A stretch of 64,000 nucleotides of DNA from Ornithodoros turicata. Its lineage: Eukaryota > Arthropoda > Arachnida > Ixodida > Argasidae. Position 1 is the stretch's first letter. Each line of letters starts with the position of its first letter. The translations under genes and the position numbers were made by a program. Location: assembly GCF_037126465.1 (NCBI RefSeq), contig NC_088210.1, positions 25,507,511 to 25,571,510 on the forward strand. The letters run 5' to 3'. The notes beneath the pieces were generated by a model that made no database searches, had not been told where the DNA came from, and was given only the letters and a program-made list of their open reading frames with translations. Shown piece after piece: positions 47,900 through 58,900 of the stretch.

Positions 47900-48500
47900 T
47901 GGTTCGTACGCATCCGTGGTTATGAACAAGAGAACCATGGGTGACATCTGCGCGAGTCAAGAGAAGGAACGGCAGCGCGTGAACAACGTGCAAGTGCTGT
48001 ACACAGGCCGTATTCTCGACTTCTTCTATAGGGCACCAGTTCACTGACACGAAGCAGCCGAAGGTCATCTGGACCCACGCTGAAGACACAAAGTGAAATG
48101 AGGAAGGCCGAAAAGATGTCCAATGTGTCCACCATAAAGCTCACGGAGAACTGGATTCATTGGCTCCCGTCTTCTTGGCCATCATACTTTGCGTTTCTAG
48201 TATGCATTGCTTTGCGTTAAGTTTGCGTCCGTCATATATTGTACCCTGGTCTCCGTCCACGGGAGCAATATCTGCGTTGCCTGCACACTTCTGGGGAACT
48301 CACTCAGCTCCCGACATCACGATTTCGTCAACCCGTCAGTATACGAAGGAAGCCTCCTCACGGAGGTGATCGTGTGGACGTTGATTTGCACGGAGCGTTC
48401 CGTTCCCTTTATTCAGTGTCACGTTGCCATTACGACAATTCCAGACACAAGTGCTTACTACTAGACAATAACAAAATTGTAGGCGTCTGCGACGGCTCGA
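47900..48500 (+). pseudogene. Decayed partial copy of SLC13-B (exon 1 joined to exon 6 region)
   Basis: Positions about 47920-48205 resemble 49770-50075 (upstream region and exon 1 of gene B, e.g. GGCCGAAAAGA, GGAGAACTGGATT, TCTTGGCCATCATACT). Positions about 48215-48500 resemble exon 6 and its downstream intron at 56870-57160 (GGGAGCAATATC, TTCTGGGGAACTCACTCAGC). Exons 2-5 are absent. The exon-6 donor AACAGGTAAG is changed to AACCCGTCAG and the frame is broken. Because intron sequence is retained, this is a DNA-level duplication with internal deletion, not a retrocopy. It sits immediately upstream of gene A's start. Confidence 0.8.
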
Positions 48501-48819
48501 CACTCACTACAGAGGCGTGCCGTAGGTCCACCATTGCAGAACTCACTCATACTCATTGTGGGCGAGCTCGCTGACATGGGTACGAGTGCGCCTGGCGCGG
48601 ATCCAAGATTTTTCTAAGAGGGCAGGGTCCAGCCTTGGACAGTATAAGCTGCATACGCTTCTTCTAAAGTCTGCTATATGGTCAGGTCAGGACATCCGGA
48701 CTCCCACCCCTCCCTTTCTCGATCCGTGGATGCTCACACACTGAACACCGAGTGAGCGAGTACGAGCGACCCTGTGGTGTGCAAATTAGAGCCGTGTATT
48801 AGGGGAGTTTGGAGCGGTA

Positions 48820-49740
48820 CACATCGGCCCGCGAAGTCTACTTCATGATTGGACAATGGAAATTTCAATTTTGGACGCGCAGAAGCGGACACGTCGAGCC
48901 TGGGAGGTACCAGGGTTCGAATCCCGGGTGCTTTTTTTTCTTCTTCCTGGGTTGTCCTCAGATGCTTTCAGACATATGTCAGCACACTTCCCGTAGAAGT
49001 GTGCAGAGGACTCACGTTCCCCAGGGCGTCAGTCGTGACGTTGCCCCCCCATTTGTGAGGCCGACAACAGCGAGCCCTTTCACCATCACCACCACCACCA
49101 TACGACCACCGTAGCAGACGACAGCAACAGCTCATATGAAAACTCGTACAACGATGATGATAATCAACTTCAGAAACAAGCGTCTCCCGTGGGACATCCA
49201 TCACTTGTCCAAAAATACTAGGGTAAGCTGAAGTATAAAGTATTGTAGAAATTGAGGAAGCAATAACCGGACCGATGACTGGGTAGTGCCACTGCTATAG
49301 CCTCCAAATGCGGTGCTGGGAAGGGGTGGCTATGGGTCGTGGTCAAGAGCATGACCTACTAGATTATAGCGACCATGTCATACGGACCCCTTCCCAGCGC
49401 CGCATTTAGAGGCTAGTGGTGGCGCTGCTCATCGGCCCTGTTTTTGCGTCCTCAATTTCTACAGTTCTCTGTACTTTAACTTACGTTAGTATTTTTGTAC
49501 GGGCGGTGGATGCCCGACGAGAGATGCTTCCTTCTAAAGTTGATTATCATCATCATCCTATGCGTTTTCATAGGAGCTGTTGCTGTCGTCTGCTACGGTA
49601 ATCGCGCGTCCGCTTCTGCGCGTTCAAAATTCAGATTTCCATTGTCCAATCATGAAGTTGATCTCGCGGGCCGATGAGTAGCGTCCCTAGTGGATCGTGC
49701 GGACGGGCTCCTCATTCGGTTTGCCGATTATGACATCGTC
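48820..49740. mobile_element. Head-to-head pair of MITE copies with SINE insertion
   Basis: Positions 48820-49330 and 49380-49740 are inverted copies of the family seen at 36075-36440 (shared GACGACAGCAACAG, GATGATAATCAACTT and TTCCATTGTCCAATCATGAA-type segments). The left copy is interrupted at about 48890-49110 by a SINE-like insert. Confidence 0.65.
48890..49110 (+). repeat. tRNA-derived SINE inserted in a MITE
   Basis: Begins with a B-box-like GGGTTCGAATCCCGGGTG (48911-48928) followed by a T-run, then a unique tail with GTCAGTCGTGACGTTGCC and a CACCAC tract. The flanking MITE sequence resumes at about 49107. Confidence 0.5.
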
Positions 49741-49958
49741 GCTGTAATCTAGTATGTCTTGGTCAAGAGAATGACGCACGTGAGGATACGGCAGCGCGTG
49801 AATAACGGAACGTGCAAGATGCTGTAGGTGGCCACTGTTCCTAGTGGTGGAAGAAGAAGAAGATGCTGTACGCAGGCCGTATTCTCGACCTTTTCTGAGG
49901 CAGTGGCGATCAGTACCCTGATTATCATCGGGACACATGCTGGATATACAAACGTGAA

Positions 49959-52900
49959 ATGGGGGAGGCCGAAAAGACGTCGAAGGTGTCCACCATGAAG
50001 GTCATGGAGAACTGGATTAAATTGGCTCCTGTCATCTTGGCCATCATACTCTGTGTTGGAGTTTCTAATGTCATCGACACTGAGGTACGTGCAGCGAGCT
50101 ATATTTGAGCAATAGGATCTAATGGGTTACCTAACGTCTAACGTTACCTAGAACCAAGAACCGCGCTGATAATAAAGGCATTGCAGACAAGGCACTGTGA
50201 TAAGTACAACGCCGTACAACCGCAGCCATGCCAATGAGCTGCATGCAGGATGTCCTGGCTTGCTCAATTAGCCTTGTGTGTACACGCAATTCCAGATGTA
50301 GAGCCATATAAGCTATGGTAGGGCGTTCAGGCAGACGGGAACACATACCAGGGGCGCATTATAAGTTACTTTGTTTTGAATTTGTTTCTAGGCGCTGAGG
50401 ATCGCTTCCTTCCTGTTCATAGTACTCTTGTTTCTCGCGCTGGAACTCTTTCCTGCCTCTGTCGTGGCCCTCTTCCCGCTCATACTGTTACCCGCACTCG
50501 ATATTAGTCCCACAGATAAGGTCGCCGAGATGTACATAGGCGTAAGTAATGACATTTACCTATAACTAGCCCATGTGTAACTTTTTTGTTTGTTCGCGTT
50601 TCAGGAGCTGCAGGTTTCATTTCTTTGTTGCATGTTCACTCTTCTTGCCATCGTCGAATGCGGCGTGTACAACCGACTAGCACTGTTCCTGTTGAGCACC
50701 GTACAAGGAAGAGTTAGTTGGTCAGTGGTCTAAGCTTTACTGCATATGCATCACTTTTGAATGTTGCAAGTCGATAGAGTGGCCTTTGGTACTTTGGCAG
50801 TACATGCTGAAGAACCTAGAAGACGACCCTAGAATACCTCCCGAAAAATATTTTTTTCTGGCTACGCTACTGAGCCGATGCCTTGTCCTTTCAGGCTGCT
50901 CTTCATTCTTACTTCTATGGCTGTTTGCCTTGGTCTGCTGGGAGGCGAAACCATTGTCACTCTTCCCATGTTACCACTCGCAGAAGCCATAGCGGACGAG
51001 ATGTACTTGGACCTCATTGAGGCAGAACTTACGATGTCTCAGAGGCTTGACAGCCAAGGTATCCACTAGTGTCTTCGCCTTCCATTGCCCCTGTCGCAAG
51101 GAAAGAGTATCCGACGCTCTTTCGCTCTTTTGCCAGTGTAAAATCGTCGTCACTGAGATTACCCTTATGAACAGTAGCGTTTGCTCTTGTTTTCGGAAGT
51201 TGCTAAAACGTTAAACGCTGTAGTACGTTCCAGAGCGTGACGTTCCCTGCCGCACGAGCATGAAAAATGGCATTATAGGTGCTTACCATGCCTTAAGACA
51301 TTTATGCAGCGCCAAACATTTGTCTTTCTGCTTAATGAGATCGCCGCAACCATTCGGCGATAAAATGCCTACTTTTGCTCCCATTGGTTGTGCAGAGTCA
51401 GTTTTATTACTGCATATAAGGTTACTGTGTACCATGCAGGACAAGTAGCGCGAACCGGGGACAGGAGAGTGCTAAAAATAATGGTTAAGCTAATGTGTTT
51501 TTTGGGGGAGGGTCGACCCCTGTCTCTTCTGTATCGCGCAATGATTTCCTCCTCACTTTCAGCTGGGTGGCGATTGTTTTTCGGCGAGCGGACTAGTCTT
51601 TTACGCTCAGTAACTATCATCTTTAATGCCTCTTGCACTCCTTGACGTGTAACTGGAATTGTAACAAAGTAAAGTGATCATAGGAAGAGTAACACAGGGG
51701 GGGGGGGGGGATCAGAGTAAAGAGGAAGAAGAGAGTGAACGTCTTGGTTACTCCGCATTTACTTTTTTCTTGCGTTAGGGTGTACGTGTTGGATATGTCT
51801 CAAAGAATTATATAAATGTATCTTTATAGTGTGCTCTCCGTACCTCCCGGTTACGACGAGTCCACTTACCGGGAGCGGTTCGTCGGAGAAACCCAGGCGG
51901 CGACCCAGCTATACGCATCACGTGATGTCGTTGATGCCACGACGAAGAGTGTCTTTCCGAAACCGCGTCGTGGTCTACAACGACATCCGTGAGAAGGACT
52001 ACCTCATGTAAGGATGGATTTGCTACAAAAGCATTATTAATGCAATTATTGCGGCTCAAATGCGCTAGCATTCAGCCGACCCACCCACTACCACTACCCA
52101 GCCCTGTCCACTTCTATCCATCTCTAACTATCTTTAACTGTGACTAGCTACACAGGCACAACAGCGGCTCAAGCCTTCTTCCACGCCAGCGGCGTATTTT
52201 GAAGCGCTGCTTTCGCTCTCGCCCGCCCGTTCTTCGCCGTTCTCCACGGTTCTCCACGCCGTTCTCCACCGCTTATGGCGCCGAGCAGCGGCATCTGCTG
52301 GCAGACGTTGCTTGCGTTGTTCCTCGGTTTCGGCAGCGCGTCGCCTTCGCTCAGAATCCATCGTATTTTGGCACCTACGTGACCCGGCACTCGTACTCGG
52401 TTCACGCTCCATTGCGTACTTTAATTCAGTCCATACGCGCCTTGCACACCCCCAAGTTCAAATTCGCCTGCGTATCTGGCGCCCCGCCAAGACCGCTTCC
52501 GCAGACGTGCTCATCTTCGTGACTTCACACGCCGCGGCGCCATTGGCTTCCGCTCGGTGACCTAACTTTACCTTACTCTTAACTCCCCTCTGCCCTCCTC
52601 CTCTCTCACGCGGTGTACCTCCCTCTCCACATTTTGATTACAGACTGACACCGACACTTTTCCTTGAAACGCCGCTTCTAATGCTATAACGCACTATTAA
52701 GAGCGAAGACACTTCCTTTGCGTTCGCGTCATGACAAATGTGAAAGATACAATTATGTGCATCGATGTGAAAATTGGTTGCGCGAATACCGAAACTGATC
52801 CCACGATGACATCACGGCAAGCGATGAAGTGAAAGGTCCGCGGGAGAGATCGTGTCTACAAGAACCAATAGGTCTGGCGTAGGCTTTAGCCCCTCTGACG

Positions 52901-55900
52901 TGAGGAGACCTCGACGCGGAAGTGTTTTGGCCAAGTACGACACGTAAAAAGTTATTTCTCCTTAGACTTCACAAGCAGCACAATATCTTTGCCCAATATT
53001 GGCTGAATATCGGGAATCCAGTACTAGACCAATATAGGGGCAGTATTGTCAATATCACTCCAATATTGGGCAAAGGTGTCGCGATGCTTGGAAGAACTGC
53101 AGTACAATGCGTGCACGACGCAATGAACCACGTCTATCGGTATTCGCTCCGACATCGAACGGTGTCGGCGCGCTGCGGAGAAACCATGAACTACCATTGT
53201 GTGGATGCGTCGTCTGCTTTTACACGTTTATTTAGCGTTTACTGCAGTAGGTGCAACATTGGGGAGCCAAACAGTATAGTGCCAGTGATCTTCCAGTGAA
53301 TATATTCTAGAATTACGGAAAAGAACTATCAATTCCGAACATCGGCCCACGTATTATCCACACTAGAAAGGTTATAGTTTCGCCCCCTATAGGTCGATCT
53401 CGCAGCGAATATCTATCCCATTTAACGCATCGGCTAACAAATTGCCACGAAGCACGAAAAAAAAAAAAAGCGGGGGGGGGGGGGGTAGTGAAGAACAGCT
53501 CCCACCAGCGCCCAGGAAATTACAGAAGCCTACGAAATTATCAAGCAGGAGGAGGGACTGTGGATGAGTCAACATTCGATAGCTCGTTGGAGTCAAGGCG
53601 TTGCGTTTTTGGGAAGCGTTGATAGCAGAACAGTTTGATAAAGGTAGGCGATAGAGAAACTGGTGACGTGTCCAAGGGGACGCGTCCGGAATGCTTTCAC
53701 AGTAGAGCTGAGTTTTGAGCAGCGCTGGTGTGGGGCCCTGCCTTCCTGTCCCGTCTTTTGGTGCACTTCGTATCATGGTAATTTGTAGTACGAACTACTT
53801 GACTTGTATTTGTCTTTGTACAGTGCTGGACAAAAGTTTACGGAACGCGCGAGCGGCGTATTTTCTCTGGACAGAGACACCCTAGCGGCGTGCGGAAGCG
53901 GGCGAGCCCACTCGTTCAGAGGGATGAATGAGTGCGCTTGTGGCGACCCACCGTGGTAGTAGTGGTAACCTTGCTTTTGAGTGTAACGAACGCCAAAATG
54001 ATTTTGTTTTCGGTCTACTGCACCGAGCGCGAGTGGCTATCGGGGGAAGGAAGTCTCTACGCTATCGGAGAGATAACAGGGCGATAAGATGAATTGAGGC
54101 GACGGGCTGTAGTGCCTAGCTTTTTCTTTTTTTATTAGACAAAAACAGAAGAAAAGAGCGTGTACCCTTGAACACACACACACACAAAGGAGGTGGGCCG
54201 AGACGATACTGTCTCAATACTTTGTCGGCCCCCCTTTCGCAGCAATAACGGAGGCCATGCGCATAGGAAGGGAAGCGTATAGTCGACGGACAAGGTTCAC
54301 GTCTTCACGTAGCAAGGACCACTCTGCTTCTATAAATTCCCAGAGTGCGTCCTTGCTCCTTGTAGGCGTCCGTCTCTTGCTCATCCTATTCTTCAGGATG
54401 CCCCAGACGTTTTCAATGATGTTTAAGTCCGGGCTCTGCGCAGGCCATGTCAGCTGCATTACGCCGAGGTCGTCGAGGAGGCGTTGGACAGTTTTACTAC
54501 GATGGACGGAGCTACCATCGTGCTGGAAATGGTAGCACCCATCCGGCAACGGCCCGTCCAGAGCATAGGGGAGCAGCGTCCTCTCGATGACCTCTGTGTA
54601 GGCCATGGAATTGAAGCGCCCTTCCAGTCGTACCAAAGGCCCTAGTCCGTCGTAGGACAGTTCGCCCCAGACGCTCACCGTATGCCGGCCACTGGACAAC
54701 ACTCTATGGACATACTGGGGCAAGGTATCTAGCAAAGGTGGAGAACGTATGAGGTCGTGCATAATAAAATGAAAATGATTAGGAATACTGAATAGGTATA
54801 CCTGCAGTTCGAAGGCCGCCAGACCCGCCTGGTCTGGCACCAACGCGTATTAAATGTGGCCTCGTCGCTGAAGATTACGCTGTGCCAGAGGTTGTCGTCC
54901 CAGTCCATGTGGTCGAGGGCAAACTGGAGCCTGGCTTCTTCGTGGTCATCCTTGAGGAGGGGCTTCTGTACAGCAACACTAGATTGAAGGCCAAGGGCCT
55001 TGAGGCGGCGCTGAACAGTTTTGGCCGACGCCCCTAAGCCCAGTTCCCGCTTGATGTCCGTCGACGTGAAGAATGGCGATCCACACAGAAGCTTTGGGTA
55101 ACATCTTTATGCGTGAAGATGTATGAAGATGTTACCCAAAGCTTCTGTGTGGATCGTTCCCGAATTCAAATTAACTGCGGTATGACAGGGTAGAGTAAAA
55201 TAAAAGGAAAGAAAGCTACAGCTCCTCTTATCAGTCAAGATCAGCAGAAGATTGAACATCGAGCGAAGACGAGAAGTCGTCACGTTGTCACTGACTGGAC
55301 TATCCCAAAGAGCGATTGCCAGCCGTCTTGGATGTTCCCTTTCGTCGGTTAATCGCATTGTCCGCGTTTATCGCGAAGAGGGCCGCCTGGAAGATGCCCC
55401 GAGCAGTGGAAGACCGCCGGCCACCACCACGGAGGAGGACCAGCAAATAGTTGCCGTAAGTGCCGTCCAGCCATCCTTCATGTCGACGGACATCAAGCGG
55501 GATCTGGGTTTAGGGACGTCGGCCAAAACTGTTCAGCGCCACCTCAAGGTCCTTGGCCTTCATTCTGGTGTTGCTGTACAGAAGCCCCTCCTCAAGGCTG
55601 ACCACGAAGAAGCCAGGCTCCAGTTTGCCCTCGACCACGTGGACTGGGACGACAACCTCTGGCACAGCGTAATCTTCAGCGACGAGGCCACATTTAGTAC
55701 GCGTTGGTGCCAGACCAGGCGGGTCTGGCGGCCTCCGAACTGCAGGTATACCTATTCAGTATCCCTAATCATTTTCATTTTATTATGCACGACCTCATAT
55801 TTTCTCCACCTTTGCTAGATACCTGCCCCAGTATGTCCATAGAGTGTTGTCCAGTGGCCGGCACACGGTGAGCGTCTGGGGCGCCCTGTCGTACGACGGA

Positions 55901-58900
55901 CTCGGGCCTTTGGTACGACTGGAAGGGCTCTTCAATTCCATGGCGTACGCAGAGGTCATCGAGAGGACGCTGCTCCCCTATGCTCTGGACGGGCCGTTGC
56001 CGGATGGGTGCTACCATTTCCAGCACGATGGCAGCTCCGTCCATCGTAGTAAAACTGTCCAACGCCTTCTCGACGACCTCGGCGTAATGCAGCTGACATG
56101 GCCTGCGCAGAGCCCGGACTTAAACATCATTGAAAACGTCTGGGGCATCCTGGAGAATAGGATGAGCAAGAGACGGACGCCTACAAGGAGCAAGGACGCA
56201 CTCTGGGAATTTATAGAAGCAGAGTGGTCCTTGCTACGTGAAGACGTGGACCTTGTCCGTCGACTATACGCTTCCCTTCCTGTGCGCATGGCCTCCGTTA
56301 TTGCTGCGAAAGAGGGGCCGACAAAGAATTGAGACAGTATCGTCTCCCCCGCCTCCTTTTTTTTTTTGTGTGTGTGTGTTCAAGGGTACACGCTCTTTTC
56401 TTCTGTTTTTGTCTAATAAAAAAAGAGAAAAAGCTAGGCACTACAGCCCGTTGTCGCCTCAATTCATCTTAACGCCCTGTTATCTCTCCGATAGCGGAGA
56501 GACTTCCTTCCCGCGATAGCCACTCGCGCTCGGTGCAGTAGACCGAAAACGAAATCATTTTGGCGTTCGTTACATACTCAAAAGCAAGGTTACCACTACT
56601 ACCACGGTGGGTCGCCACAAGCGCACTCTTTCATCCCTCTGAACGAGTGGGCTCGCCCGCTTCCGCTCGCCGCTAGGGTGTCTCTGCCCAGAGAAAATAC
56701 GCCGCTCGCGCGTTCCGTAAACTTTTGTCCAGCACTGTACGTGTAATATACATACGGATGTCTTTAGATCATGCCCTCAACGTGTGAGAAGCATAACCAA
56801 CACACCTGGGAAGCTGACACAATTTCCCCGTTTTGGACGTCCCTATACATTTTCTTTTTAGTTCGGAACGAAACACCGTCCGTCAGTTGTTGTATCTGGT
56901 CTTCGTCTACGGGAGCAATATCGGCGTTGCATGCACACTTCTGGGAAACTCACTCAGCTCACGACTTCACGATTTCGTCAACAGGTAAGTGTACGGAGGA
57001 AGTCTCTCGAAGAAGGTTGTCGTGCAGACGCTGATTTGCAAAGAACCTTTCCTTTCCCTTCTTCACTGTCACCACCCCATTACGATAATTATGGGACACG
57101 AATGCTTACTGCTATAGACGCTCATACTATTTTGCGTGTCTCAAACGGCATGACTTAGCAAGCGTCCGGAATCACTACCCAGACGGTATTGCAGACACAC
57201 CTCGACCATAGCCTTCTATATTCGTGCCTGCCCAATGAGGCGAAAGCAGCCGTTCACGCGACCAATAGGGGGCCCAGTTTCCTAGGTTCGGAAACACCAA
57301 CAGTCAGAGAGCAGTGACAACCTTTGCCTACCCCGCAAGTGTAAGCTGGCGTATGCTCTGTGCATACGTTGCTCTACAGTGCTTTGCAGAGATAAGCGTC
57401 CTGGACGGACGCATGCTGTGCACGCTCTGTCATCGCTCGCTAATCCAGTGGTTATCGAAAGACGCCGTGCCAGTTAGCATTGGTACAGCCCACTGATCTC
57501 GATTGTAAAAGGCTGGATCGCGGATGGGGAGCGCGAGCGTGAGGAAACCGGCCGCCATCTTACTGTACCCACAACAGTCGCCGCAGCGATCATGGCAACT
57601 TCTTGCAATTACGGTCGTACCAACCGTACTGGCAAGGATACAGGGCCTAAATTTCTACAGGTGAGTAATTCTTTATCAAGGAATAAATAGGCGTCCATTC
57701 TGTATATTTAGTTGACCATTATGAAGTGTTTTTTTGTTCAAAACGAGCACTGGATGCAGGTTGTTTGATCGCTCTTCCGAGGTTCAATCGAGCACACTTG
57801 CATGTTACCTGGTGGCAAATACAGTTTGAGTGCATAATGTGCTTGAAAGAACATGTTATAGTACACTGGTAGTGCTGTCATCAATATATGTGCGAGCACT
57901 CGAGCGCTTTTTTGCATGCATTGCTAGCATGGTACACGGTGTTCTCTACGGAAGCGAGTGCACATTCATTTCTTTGAATTACCTTCGCGCACAAGTTCGG
58001 TATTACGCCGTAACTAGACCAAGATTGTCACCTTTTTTCATGTATTGTTATTGTTTTGTGCCTTGGTTTGATTTGTGACACATAATGCTACGTGACGGTG
58101 GTGTGGCGCGACTTGGATAACGCCTTGTGTCTCACCTGTACCGTCAGCTTGTTACGATAATAATAATTTGTAGCGTGCCGTGCTATTTGTAGCAGTTTTT
58201 AAGGCAAAAGTGGTGTCTCGTCAATACAGGTTTCGTCATGTGGACTACCCAGTGAATAATCTGTGCAGTGTGATACGACTGGGTGTACAGATAAGTATCA
58301 AGTTCCTCATCCACTGGTTTCTACTTTACAGGAAGGAAACACCTCAGTGCACGCACTGTGGTTAGCCTCTCTCAAATTTGCACATTTTCATACATGTTGA
58401 CATCAGAAACACACCTTAGGCTCCTTCACCCAGCAATATAATAATTATAATTATTTTTAGAAGAGTTCCCCATATTCTTTTTAGAATAGGTTTTAATATT
58501 TTCAATTTTTAGAAGATACAGGGATTGTAAGCCATGTTTTAAATTGATGTTTTAACATTTGTCCAATGCATTTATTAAACAACATTCATTTTTAACTGGT
58601 TGCACCCAAACCAATGTTCTGATGTATTATATTGCCTTTGTTGTCGATGCACCATAAAAATTGGAATAATCATCAATACAGGTTACTTCACAGCTGCCTC
58701 GACATACTCAAGAAATGGGTGCAGAACCTGCGTAATGCCCACAAACTTTGACTACCACAGCACCTCCAGAAAGTAAAAGCATATGTGTCACATGTGTGGC
58801 AGCACACATATGCTTGTGTCACATGTGTCACAAGCATATGTGTGGATTTTTAAAGGCATTCACAGTATATAATACCTTGTGTGAACTGTTGTAGATCTAA

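Larger units (their letters stand above)
53821..56737. mobile_element. Palindromic Tc1/mariner composite with TA target site
   Basis: Long inverted ends start CAGTGCTGGACAAAAGTTTA and TA flanks both sides (53819-53820, 56738-56739). The left half (53821 to about 55085) is an inverted copy of the right half (about 55470-56737). Both carry transposase sequence with the same intron. A tight internal palindrome surrounds about 55087-55145 (AAGCTTTGGGTAACATC arms). The structure looks like a head-to-head fusion of two copies, one lacking its 5' part. Confidence 0.85.

Noticed and set aside
48905..48935. tRNA gene
   Set aside because: Only a B-box-like element is present; no acceptor stem or anticodon arm, so it is called a SINE.
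51700..51715. Poly-G run and other homopolymers (also 8840-8860, 28138-28164, 31838-31859, 53471-53486)
   Set aside because: Simple low-complexity tracts common in introns and prone to assembly error.
58300..58366. ETPQCTHCG motif resembling a LINE reverse-transcriptase C terminus
   Set aside because: A stop follows at once and no reverse transcriptase sequence surrounds it; too short to support.
58778..58846. Palindromic CACATATGTG-rich block as a separate hairpin gene
   Set aside because: Low-complexity repeats of one short word inside the P element; no sign of an independent function.
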